DNA from: a bacterium
GTDB taxonomy: Bacteria; Myxococcota_A; UBA9160; UBA4427
DNA length: 56,381 nt
Reading direction: 5' to 3'
Assembly (NCBI GenBank): GCA_024742285.1
Contig: JANSYR010000024.1
Location: 1-56,381 of the forward strand
The notes below the pieces were generated by a model. The model saw only the letters and a list, made by a program, of their open reading frames with translations, searched no databases and had not been told where the DNA came from. Of the stretch, positions 9,254 through 16,769 are shown piece by piece. How positions within the stretch are numbered: position 1 is the stretch's first letter; each line of letters begins with the position of its first letter. Both the position numbers and the translations under genes were made by a program.

Positions 9254-9291
9254 GTGCTGGACGCGATGGGCGTAGCCGAGTCGACGGACGT
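9180..9291 (+). repeat. degenerate ~38-bp tandem repeat (3 copies) over the cyclase start
   Basis: Copies begin at GTG 9180, 9216 and 9254. The shared core is GTGYTGGRCGCGA...GGCGTRGCCGAG...ACGGA. Spacings of 36 and 38 nt are not multiples of three, so the copies are out of frame with one another. The third copy is the first codons of the diadenylate cyclase. Confidence 0.75.
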
Positions 9292-10435
9292 GGGACTCCG
9301 CCTCGTCGACGTGCTCGACGTGCTGATCGTCTCTGCGGTCTGTTGGGTCGCGATCGCGTGGGTACGTGAATCGCGGGTTCGCGTCGCCCTCGGCGGCGTC
9401 GCCATCGTGAGCGCGCTCTACGGACTCGCCTCCTTTCTGGAACTGCGCCTCACGACTTCGGTGCTGCAGGGCTTCATCGCGATCGCGGCGCTCGTCCTCG
9501 TCGTCGTCTTCCAGGACGACCTGCGCCGCTTCTTCGAAGGCCTTTCGCTCTCGCTCATGCGGAACGCGACGCCGCGGCCCGGCGCCGACGTGCTCGACGA
9601 GCTCGGCACGCTCTGCTTCTCGCTCGCCTCCGCACGGGTCGGCACGCTCTTCGTCCTGCCCGGTCGCGAGCCGATCGATCGCTTCCTCGACGGCGGGCAC
9701 TACCTGGGCGGACGCGTGAGCGAGCCGCTCCTTCGGAGCCTGCTCGATACGAAGACGCCGGGGCACGACGGCGCGATCGTGATCCGCGGCGGTCAGGTCG
9801 CGCGCTTCGGTGTGCACCTGCCGCTGTCGACGGAGTTCGATCAGCTGGGCGCCGGAGGCACACGGCACGCTGCGGCGCTCGGGCTCGCGGAGCGGAGCGA
9901 TGCCTTCTGCATCGTCGTCTCCGAGGAGCGCGGCGTCGTCTCGGTGGCCTGGCGCGGGCGGCTGATCCCCGTCGACACGCCCGCGGCGCTGCGCGACCTC
10001 GTCGAGAAGTTCCTCGAACGGAGCGCGCGCCGTCGCCGGGAGCCGTGGGTCCGGTCGCGACTGGATCTCGCGAGAAGACGCTGGCGGGAGGGCGTGCTCG
10101 CGACGGCACTCGCCTCGGGGCTCTGGGTCCTGACGGGGCCCGGTGCGATGGTGGACCGGACGTCGCGGTCGATCCCGGTCGTGGTCGAGAACGTGCCCGA
10201 CGGATACCGCGTGGCGAGCGTCGAGCCCGCGCAGGTCGACGTCGAGTTCGAGGGGCGCCGCCGCGACTTCGTGATGGCCCCGGACGACGGCTTCGCCGTA
10301 CGCGTCGACGGGGATCTCGTCGATCAGGGGCGACGCACCTTCGCGGTCGACCCGGAGCAGGTCGAGCATCCTCCGGCGCTTCGCGTCGTCGGCATGGACC
10401 CGATCAAGGTCCGACTCGACGTCGAGTCGCTCTAG
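9254..10435 (+). CDS. cdaA: diadenylate cyclase (CdaA type) fused to a YbbR/CdaR-like domain
   Basis: 393 residues from GTG 9254 (ATG 9266 is an alternative). Three N-terminal membrane helices (about 20-38, 43-62, 68-87) precede the DAC domain (about 95-245), which makes cyclic di-AMP from two ATP. The DGA motif is at 172-174 (GHDGAIVI). The second motif reads GTRHAAALG (202-210), where most CdaA proteins have RHR, so one ATP-contact Arg is Ala. A basic linker and a fourth hydrophobic segment (about 279-296) lead into a C-terminal YbbR-like beta domain (305-392: VPDGYRVASVEPAQVDVEF and a second half-repeat). In Firmicutes that domain is the separate regulator CdaR. Its stop codon shares the palindrome CTAG with the convergent exporter gene. 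Confidence 0.88.
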   Translation: MLDAMGVAESTDVGLRLVDVLDVLIVSAVCWVAIAWVRESRVRVALGGVAIVSALYGLASFLELRLTTSVLQGFIAIAALVLVVVFQDDLRRFFEGLSLSLMRNATPRPGADVLDELGTLCFSLASARVGTLFVLPGREPIDRFLDGGHYLGGRVSEPLLRSLLDTKTPGHDGAIVIRGGQVARFGVHLPLSTEFDQLGAGGTRHAAALGLAERSDAFCIVVSEERGVVSVAWRGRLIPVDTPAALRDLVEKFLERSARRRREPWVRSRLDLARRRWREGVLATALASGLWVLTGPGAMVDRTSRSIPVVVENVPDGYRVASVEPAQVDVEFEGRRRDFVMAPDDGFAVRVDGDLVDQGRRTFAVDPEQVEHPPALRVVGMDPIKVRLDVESL

Positions 10436-13131
10436 GCCGTCGTCTCCGCGGCCGCGTCCGTCGAAGCCCCGATCGGCGGGGACACGCCGGTCACGACCAG
10501 CAGCGCGGGCAGGAAGACCAGGTTGGCGACGACGGTCCAGAACATGCCGATCGTGAGCATCACGCCGAGGGTGTGCATGCCTTCGTGGCCCGAGAGCGCG
10601 AGCGTTCCGAACGAGAGCGTCGTCGTCACCGCGCTGTAGAACACCGCGCCCGCGGTCGCGCTCTCGACCAGCGATCCGGGGAGCGAAGGGCTCGCGGCGA
10701 GGTGGCGGGCCCGGTGGACGAGGTGGATCCCCGAGTCGACGCCGATGCCGAAGAGCAGCGGCAGGACGAGCACGTTCGCGAAGTTGAAGTCCATGTCGAT
10801 GATCGCCATCGAGGCGCAGGTGAGCAGTGAGCCCAGGGTGAGCGGGGCGAGCACCAGCGCCACGTCCGCCGGTCGTCGCCAGAGCACGAAGAGGAGCGTC
10901 GAGATCGCCAACGCGGCGGAGATCAGGGCCTGGCGGAAGGAGCGCGCCGTCGCCTCGCCGAATTCGACCAGGTTGATCGCGATTCCGGCGGCGCGCGGCG
11001 CGACCTCGAGGACGCTCGACACGAAGCGCTTCAACGCCTCGAAGTCCTGGAGCTCTTCCTCGGGATAGGCCTGGATCCGGTGCGTTCCGTCGGGCGCTCG
11101 GAGGCGTCTCACCAGCTCGGCGGGCAGGTCCTCGAGGGTGACCGCGGTCGGGTCGAGAGAACGGCGGAAGCGCGAGATTTCTTCCGGGAAGCGATCGAGC
11201 AGGATGTCGCGATAGTCCGACAGCACGCGGCCGGGGTCGTCCTCGGACTCGATCCGGCCGAGGAAGGTCTCGAGCCGGGACTCGAGGGCGTCGAGGGACG
11301 CGACGAGGTCGCCGTCGTCGTCGGGGCGCTCGGCTTGACGTAGGACTCGACGAAGGGTTCGGATCGCGTCGGTCTGCTCCCCGATCGTGTAGGCGGGACG
11401 GTCGTCTCCAACGGCTGCCGGCGCCTCCATCAGGAAGGCGAGGTCCGTCAGGATCTCGATCTTCTCCTCCTGGTCGTCCGGGATGTAGCTCGCCAGACGT
11501 ACGGTTCGGCCGATCTCCGGCCGCGCCTCGAGCGCCTCCGCCTCCCGTTCCGCCTCGGCAGGACTCGAGGCCAGGACGTTCACGTACCAGGGGGAGGTCT
11601 GGCCGTCGGCCAGGAGGTCGCGGAAGGCCTGGACCGACGTCGTATCCGGATCCCGCATCTCGATCACGTGTGCATCGAAGCGAAGGTCGAAGAGGAGGGG
11701 CACCGCGCTCGCAGCCAGCGCCGCGGCGCCGACGACGACGAGCCGGGGATGGCGCGCGATCCGGAGCGCCAGCGCCTGGTCGATCCGGGAGGGCGCCGGG
11801 ACGACGACGTCGTCCGGAATGCGCAGCCGCCCGAGCAGGAGCGCCGGAAAGAGGGTCAGCGTGAGGAAGAGGATGATGAACATGCCGGCGCCGGCGATCG
11901 CGCCGAGCTCGGCGACGCCACGGTACTCGGTGGGGAGGAAGACGAGGAAACCGATGGCCGTCGTGAAGCCGCAGAGCACGAGGGACGCACCGATGGCGTC
12001 GATCGCCGCGCCCAGGGACTCGCGGTTGGGCAGCCCGTGATCCCGGCGCTCGTCGGCGAACGCCATGCCGAAGTGGATGGCGAAGTCGACGCCGAGGCCG
12101 ATGAAGAGGATCGCGAAGGCGATCGAGATCAGGTTCAGCTCGCCGATCGTGAGCGCGGCGAAGGCGCCGGTCCAGACGAGTCCCACCAGGAGCGTGACGA
12201 GGGATGCGATCACGAGACGCCAGGAGCGGAACGCGAAGAAGAGAAGGACGGCGACCAGCGCGAAACAGAAGGCTCCGGCGCCCGCGATGTCCCAGAAGAG
12301 GCCGAGCATCTCCTCGTGGTTGAGTGCCGGGTTGCCGGTCACGCGCACGCGAACGCCGGGGGCGTCGACGAGTCCGGCCCTTCGCGTGGCCTCCGCGATC
12401 GCTTCCATGCTCTCGCCGGCCACGAGGATCCGGTCGAAGTCGAGGAAGGGATCCACGACGATCACGCGCCGGGTCGGGATCTCGAGGTCGGACCCGGCGA
12501 GCAACATCGACTCCCAGGAGAGTCGGACGGAGGCTTCCTCGTAGACCGCGATCGTCGCTTGCCCGACTTCGTCGAGGAGAGGCTTCCAGTCGCCGGTCTC
12601 GAACCCGGTCTCGCCATCGGACTCGAAGCCGAGCCGAACGAGCTCCGCGAGCTGGACCAGGCTCGGGTCGCGCTCGAGGCTGGCCAGGATCGGCTGGAGG
12701 GTCGCGACCTGGTCCGCGAATTCGTCCAGCTCGTCGGCGCTCTGGTAGAGCAGCGCATTCTCTTCGAAGAAGGCGCCTCCGCCCGGGACGTACACGTCGC
12801 GGAAGACGTCGCCCATCGCTTCGAGCTCTGCCGACAACGCATCGGTCGCTTCCCGCGCGAGCGCCGGCGTCTCCCCGTCGACGACGACCAGCATCGCCTC
12901 TTCGAGATTCGGGAAGAGCGCGGCGAAGGCAGCGTGGTTCTTGCGCGACTCGAGGCTCTTCGACACGAGGCTCAGGTTGTCGGCGTTGATCCCGAGGGCG
13001 AAGAAGGCGTAGACGAGGGCGGCGAGGGTCAGGGCGAGGCAGATCGCGGTGACGGCGTCGGGACGGTCGGCGATCCCGCGGAGCCAACGCTGCAGACGCG
13101 GCGTCAGCATCCTCTGGAGCGGTTCGTTCAT
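10432..13131 (-). CDS. RND/MMPL-family exporter, HpnN-like (hopanoid transporter type)
   Basis: 899 residues from ATG 13131. It has a duplicated RND layout: one helix near residue 30, a periplasmic domain (about 50-270) and five helices. A second periplasmic domain (about 470-700) is followed by five more helices. The proton-relay motifs are present in both halves (FIGLGVDFAIHF and LFGIGVDSGIHL). Length and the two-domain layout match HpnN-type proteins that move hopanoids to the outer membrane; related MMPL proteins move other lipids. No hpn genes are in the window, so the substrate is inferred from family only. Ends tail-to-tail with the cyclase gene. Confidence 0.8.
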   Translation of the reverse strand: MNEPLQRMLTPRLQRWLRGIADRPDAVTAICLALTLAALVYAFFALGINADNLSLVSKSLESRKNHAAFAALFPNLEEAMLVVVDGETPALAREATDALSAELEAMGDVFRDVYVPGGGAFFEENALLYQSADELDEFADQVATLQPILASLERDPSLVQLAELVRLGFESDGETGFETGDWKPLLDEVGQATIAVYEEASVRLSWESMLLAGSDLEIPTRRVIVVDPFLDFDRILVAGESMEAIAEATRRAGLVDAPGVRVRVTGNPALNHEEMLGLFWDIAGAGAFCFALVAVLLFFAFRSWRLVIASLVTLLVGLVWTGAFAALTIGELNLISIAFAILFIGLGVDFAIHFGMAFADERRDHGLPNRESLGAAIDAIGASLVLCGFTTAIGFLVFLPTEYRGVAELGAIAGAGMFIILFLTLTLFPALLLGRLRIPDDVVVPAPSRIDQALALRIARHPRLVVVGAAALAASAVPLLFDLRFDAHVIEMRDPDTTSVQAFRDLLADGQTSPWYVNVLASSPAEAEREAEALEARPEIGRTVRLASYIPDDQEEKIEILTDLAFLMEAPAAVGDDRPAYTIGEQTDAIRTLRRVLRQAERPDDDGDLVASLDALESRLETFLGRIESEDDPGRVLSDYRDILLDRFPEEISRFRRSLDPTAVTLEDLPAELVRRLRAPDGTHRIQAYPEEELQDFEALKRFVSSVLEVAPRAAGIAINLVEFGEATARSFRQALISAALAISTLLFVLWRRPADVALVLAPLTLGSLLTCASMAIIDMDFNFANVLVLPLLFGIGVDSGIHLVHRARHLAASPSLPGSLVESATAGAVFYSAVTTTLSFGTLALSGHEGMHTLGVMLTIGMFWTVVANLVFLPALLVVTGVSPPIGASTDAAAETTA

Positions 13132-13449
13132 GGTCTCGATTCGATCCGGATCCAGCCGTGGCGGGCGGTGGCGCGCGGGCCGCTGTGCGCGCCGTGAGCG
13201 CACGGTCCAGCTGCGCTCGGGCGGGGCGCGGGGCGGCGCAACGATAGGCGAGTCGTGGGCGGGCGTCGCTTCGCCCGGGCGCGTTCGGCGGCCCCGGGTC
13301 GGCCTGGGACGTGCGGCATCAGCATCGGGGCGGCGAGGCGTCAGGCCCGGGCAGGCTCGTCCCCTGGCGGCCCCTTCTGCCGCGGGTTTCGATCGGCCGC
13401 TCTGGCGGCGTTCCTGGCGGCGTTCCTGGCGGCCTTCCTAGCGGCGTTC
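13132..13449. other. interval between the small membrane protein and the exporter
   Basis: About 318 nt. It holds most of the 12-bp tandem repeat. On the minus strand it stays in frame with the exporter but encodes only an Arg/Pro/Ala-rich run with weak codon bias, so I leave it non-coding. No terminator seen. Confidence 0.5.
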
Positions 13450-13458
13450 CTAGCGGCG
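13401..13458. repeat. 12-bp tandem repeat (about 4.7 copies)
   Basis: Units of TTCCTGGCGGCG or TTCCTAGCGGCG follow one another from a partial unit at 13401 to 13458. Read on the minus strand, two units carry in-frame TAG codons; the first is the stop of the 33-residue gene. Confidence 0.85.
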
Positions 13459-13551
13459 ATGGCGTCGGTGCTCGCGGCCGTCCATGCCGCGGAGCGTGAG
13501 CCAGGTCAGGCCGAGGAGGGCGAAGGCGATGGTGATGCTGATCTCGTCCAC
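13450..13551 (-). CDS. 33-residue single-span membrane protein
   Basis: GTG start at 13551 with GAGGT five bases upstream; stop TAG at 13450. The product begins with Asp/Glu, has one hydrophobic helix of about 17 residues (ISITIAFALLGLTWLTL) and ends in a very basic tail (RGMDGREHRRHRR). The expected topology is N-out, basic C-terminus in. Coding signal is strong for its length: 31 of 33 codons end in G or C, mostly C. It lies upstream of the HpnN-like exporter on the same strand, in the same reading frame, 318 nt away. Function unknown; small helices of this kind often modulate a neighbouring membrane complex. Confidence 0.6.
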   Translation of the reverse strand: MDEISITIAFALLGLTWLTLRGMDGREHRRHRR

Positions 13552-13720
13552 GGGCGACCTCACTGGGGTGGCTCGGTCTGTGGGTGGGCCGAGCACGCTG
13601 GGGCTGGCCTATGTATCCGTCGGACGCGCATTCGATTCCGTGACGAGCATCACCGACTGCCGAATTTCGCTCTTTTTTCGTGTCCGGGAGTGAGGTGTCC
13701 GGTCCGAGACCGGCCTCCGG

Positions 13721-15610
13721 TCAGAGGCTCTCGCGGAAGTCGCGGGTGATCGCCAACAGGTCGCGCAGGATCCGCTGGACGAGGGGGCGCTCGTTCGAGA
13801 GGTCCGGGGTCGGTGGATCGTCCCGCTGTTGGAAGTCCGCAAAGGCCTGGATCAGGCGGTGGGACTCCTCGGGGCGCAGGCGTCGGCGGTTCCGGCTCAG
13901 CCGGCGGGTTGCGTGGGTGAGCCCGTCGCCGGTCATCCGCGCGTAGGGGTTCCGGTCCCGGGCCGCGGGAGCGAGCCCGGCGAGGGTCGAGCGTCGGGAG
14001 CGGCGCTGTCTGCGGGCGAGCGCGTCGATCAGGTCGAGATAGGCCCGCTGATAGTCACGCGCGACGCGTCGCCGGTGGTCGGTCAGGCGACGATCGGTGC
14101 GCGAAGCGTAGTCGGACAGGGCGAGGTCGTAGAACGCGCGCGGGGACACGCGCGGGTCGTCTTCGCTCTCGCGCGCGAGGAGCAGGGCGGGCAGCTCGCG
14201 GAGCACGTCGCGCATGCAGTAGATCGCGTTCCACGAGAGTCCGTCGGGCACGGCGTGCTCGCCGCGGGAGGACCGGCGTCGTTCGAGGCGGTGATGGAGC
14301 GTGAGAAGCCGCTCGAGCGCCTCGGGTCGCGCACGCTCGAGCGCGCGCGCGTCCCGTGCGTCGAGTCCGATCTGGCGAAGGAAGAGGCGGCGTCGCTCGG
14401 ACTCGAACTCGCGGTCGAAGCGTTCGAGCACCGGGTCCTCCTTCAGGTCCTCGAGCGATGGCGCGCGGCCGTTCAGCAGGAGATCCCGGATCTGAGCGAA
14501 GCGCTGGACGATCTGCCGGGCCTTGCGGCGTTGCTCGGGGATCGACGTCGAGTAGCGGTCCGTGTCCTTGAAGCGATAGGAGTGGTGGTAGAGACCGAAT
14601 TGTCGAACGGAGCCGTAGTCGAGGATGCTGCCGTCGGTCAGGACGTTGTCTCCGTCCCAGTCGAGCCAGCAGAAGATGTACTCGCTCTCGAAGGTCGCGA
14701 CGGTGCGGGCGAAATCGGTGGCGACGCGTTCTGCGAGATGGCGGTAGCGCGCGGGCGCGGACCGGAGCTTCGGCCAGCGCCCGTCCCGGATCTCCCGCTC
14801 GGCGTAGTAGTCTACGAGATGACGCAGGTCCTCGTGCTCGCCGCGCCGGAGCAACCCGAAGAAGTGGGAAGGCCGCAGGAGATTGGGTGCGATCCGTACG
14901 TTGATCGCGAAGCCGGAGGGGAGAGCGAGAACGGCCAACACGCGTTCGGTGCGGACGCCGTTGCGATGGAAGGCCTCGCTCATCAAGGCCGCGCCGATCC
15001 CCTCGTCCACGTGGGCGGTGCCGCAGCCGTAATCGGTGATCACGTTGCCGGTCCGGAAGAACCGACCGTACTCCGAGGTCGCAGGGCAGAGCCGCGTCAC
15101 GCCCGTGCCGCAGCTCGAGACGTCGAAGCTGCCCTTCGGGCCCCGGAAGGAGCCGTTCCAGATGCTGCGTCCGTCGCCGGAGTTCTGGCCGCGCTTGTCG
15201 GGATGCTGGAGCTGCAGATAGCGCGTCGCCATGTAGGTGTGCGGGAGTCGGTCACCGGGCTTCGTGAAGCGCCCGTGCGCCTCGTCCCACTCGTTGACGA
15301 TCTGCAGGCTGAACGTGTCGAGCAGGGCGTCGCGCAGCGGAGCCGTCAGCCGGTCCGCATGGCCCGCCGGCAGCAGGCCGATCTCGCGTGCGAGGGCGAA
15401 GTTGAAATAGACGACCTGGCTGTCGCGCCGTCGGCGAGCGGGATACGGGACGACGGCACTCGGGGCCGTGCGCGCCAGGGGATGGCGACCGTCGATCGAA
15501 GCGAGGCGCGTGTAGTCGGCGGTGCGCGGACGGCCCGGTCGCTTGCCCGCCTGCTTGCGTGCGCGGGCGTTCGTCGGCGATCCGGGCCTTTTCCGGGGGT
15601 GTCCACTCAT
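13721..15610 (-). CDS. divergent SelO/YdiU-family pseudokinase (putative protein adenylyltransferase)
   Basis: 629 residues from ATG 15610. SelO proteins transfer AMP from ATP to protein Ser/Thr/Tyr using an inverted kinase fold. Family landmarks seen: SGDGRSIWNGSF (144-155, the DGR motif), SSCGTGVTRLCP (165-176, like the KGAGxTPYSR block), HVDEGIGAALMSEAF (200-214), and the metal-binding pair WDGDNVLTDG (318-327) with Asp331-Tyr-Gly. Typical SelO is about 480-500 residues. Here residues about 375-629 add a helical, very Arg-rich extension, and the usual C-terminal redox CxxU/C is absent. The overall similarity is remote, so activity is inferred. The gene is divergent from the FHA gene, across a 270-nt AT-richer promoter region (15611-15880). 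Confidence 0.65.
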   Translation of the reverse strand: MSGHPRKRPGSPTNARARKQAGKRPGRPRTADYTRLASIDGRHPLARTAPSAVVPYPARRRRDSQVVYFNFALAREIGLLPAGHADRLTAPLRDALLDTFSLQIVNEWDEAHGRFTKPGDRLPHTYMATRYLQLQHPDKRGQNSGDGRSIWNGSFRGPKGSFDVSSCGTGVTRLCPATSEYGRFFRTGNVITDYGCGTAHVDEGIGAALMSEAFHRNGVRTERVLAVLALPSGFAINVRIAPNLLRPSHFFGLLRRGEHEDLRHLVDYYAEREIRDGRWPKLRSAPARYRHLAERVATDFARTVATFESEYIFCWLDWDGDNVLTDGSILDYGSVRQFGLYHHSYRFKDTDRYSTSIPEQRRKARQIVQRFAQIRDLLLNGRAPSLEDLKEDPVLERFDREFESERRRLFLRQIGLDARDARALERARPEALERLLTLHHRLERRRSSRGEHAVPDGLSWNAIYCMRDVLRELPALLLARESEDDPRVSPRAFYDLALSDYASRTDRRLTDHRRRVARDYQRAYLDLIDALARRQRRSRRSTLAGLAPAARDRNPYARMTGDGLTHATRRLSRNRRRLRPEESHRLIQAFADFQQRDDPPTPDLSNERPLVQRILRDLLAITRDFRESL

Positions 15611-15880
15611 GATCGATCCAAGCGCGGATCGGCCGTTCTCCGTGTTGCCTTGACGCCACGCCGATGTGAATGCTTTCGTACGGGCCCTGAATTATCGTGT
15701 GCCCGTCGCACGGAGATGGGCTCGCGCATGCACTGCCTCCGAGCTGCCGGTCGCCGAGGCGCGGCTGCCGATGGACGCGGGCGCATCGCGTGCGACGGAG
15801 GGAAGACGTTGGCGCGTGGTGACCGGGACGAAGCATCCGGAGCGGAGTCGCCGGGGCCGCTCGAGGCGAAGACCCAGCGG

Positions 15881-16681
15881 ATGGCCGTGCCCGAAACCTC
15901 CGAAACCTCGGAGGCGTCCCCGCTCGAAGAGGCGACCGTCGTGTCCCCGCCGCCTTCGGCGGAGCCGGAGTCCACGGTCGTCGCTGCGCCGGTCGTGGAG
16001 ACGCCCACGGTCGTCGCCGCGCCGGTGGAAGAGACGCCGACGGTCGTTGCTGCGCCCGTCGTCGAGCACGCGGCCGCGGTCTCCACGCCCGTAGACGATG
16101 AAACGACCGCCGACTCGACACCTGCCGACGAAGCCGCTGCCGCCGTGTCCGCGACGGTCGTGATGTCGTCGGTCGACGCCGCCGGGGGCGATCCGAATGC
16201 GGCGATCGCGCCGAGCGCCGCCCTGCATCCGATGCTCCTCGAACGCATCGAACCGTCGCTCGGTCGGGGCGAACGATTGCGCCTCGATGCGGCTCATTGG
16301 CACGTTCGGATCGGCCGAGCGGAGCACAACGACCTCCGGCTCTACACCGCGTCGGCGAGCCGCGAGCACGCGGTGATCGCTGGGAACGAAGCCGGCGAAT
16401 GGATCCTCACTCCGGTCGGAGGCAAGTCGGTCTCGATCGACGGAACCCCGACGGAGGAGCCCGTCGAGCTCGAGGTGGGCATGAATCTCGTGCTCGGCGG
16501 AGATCACCTGCGGTGCGTGACCGAAGGCCTCGAGCGCGAGGAGATGGCCGCGCCCACGGCGGCGGACGGCCTTTCGGCGGAGGGTGCGCCGCGTCGAGGC
16601 GGACGGGCGAGCTGGATCGCGATCGGCCTGGTCGCCGCCCTCGGAATCGGCCTGATCGCCTACGCCTGGTTCGCCGGATGA
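15881..16681 (+). CDS. tail-anchored FHA-domain protein with Thr-Val-Val repeats
   Basis: 266 residues from ATG 15881; the frame is open upstream (ATG 15716 would add 55 residues), so the start is uncertain. The N-terminal 100 residues are disordered and carry an 11-residue repeat (TVVAAPVVETP type) three times in a row. A forkhead-associated domain follows (about 130-225) with the phosphothreonine-binding residues in IGRAEHNDLRL...SASREHAVI (Gly-Arg, Asn, Ser-Arg, His). A basic stretch and one C-terminal helix (IAIGLVAALGIGLIAYAWF) anchor it in the membrane, FHA domain inside. It lies 88 nt before the DUF4384-OmpA gene and converges toward a Ser/Thr kinase gene, so it is a likely reader of kinase phosphorylation. 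Confidence 0.82.
   Translation: MAVPETSETSEASPLEEATVVSPPPSAEPESTVVAAPVVETPTVVAAPVEETPTVVAAPVVEHAAAVSTPVDDETTADSTPADEAAAAVSATVVMSSVDAAGGDPNAAIAPSAALHPMLLERIEPSLGRGERLRLDAAHWHVRIGRAEHNDLRLYTASASREHAVIAGNEAGEWILTPVGGKSVSIDGTPTEEPVELEVGMNLVLGGDHLRCVTEGLEREEMAAPTAADGLSAEGAPRRGGRASWIAIGLVAALGIGLIAYAWFAG
15974..16072 (+). repeat. 33-bp in-frame tandem repeat (3 copies) in the FHA gene
   Basis: Three contiguous units encode TVVAAPV(V/E)E(T/H)(P/A). Differences are mostly at third codon positions, so the protein repeat appears to be maintained. Confidence 0.85.
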
Positions 16682-16769
16682 GCCCGCGGAACCCCGGACG
16701 GCCTCGGTGGCCCGAAGAGATCACTCGATCCGCGTGCCGCTTCCGCCCGGCTCGAGCGAGGAGCTTCTC

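Noticed and set aside
9180-9291. CRISPR array
   Set aside because: Copies are contiguous and degenerate with no spacers; the same holds for the repeats at 13401 and 15974.
9026-13087. 1353-codon minus-strand frame over the cyclase and exporter
   Set aside because: Arg/Pro-rich shadow; both real genes lie in other frames with clear motifs.
13255-13749. Plus-strand frame with AAFLAAFLAAFL run resembling a membrane helix
   Set aside because: The run is only a translation of the 12-bp repeat; no ribosome-binding site and no coding bias outside it.
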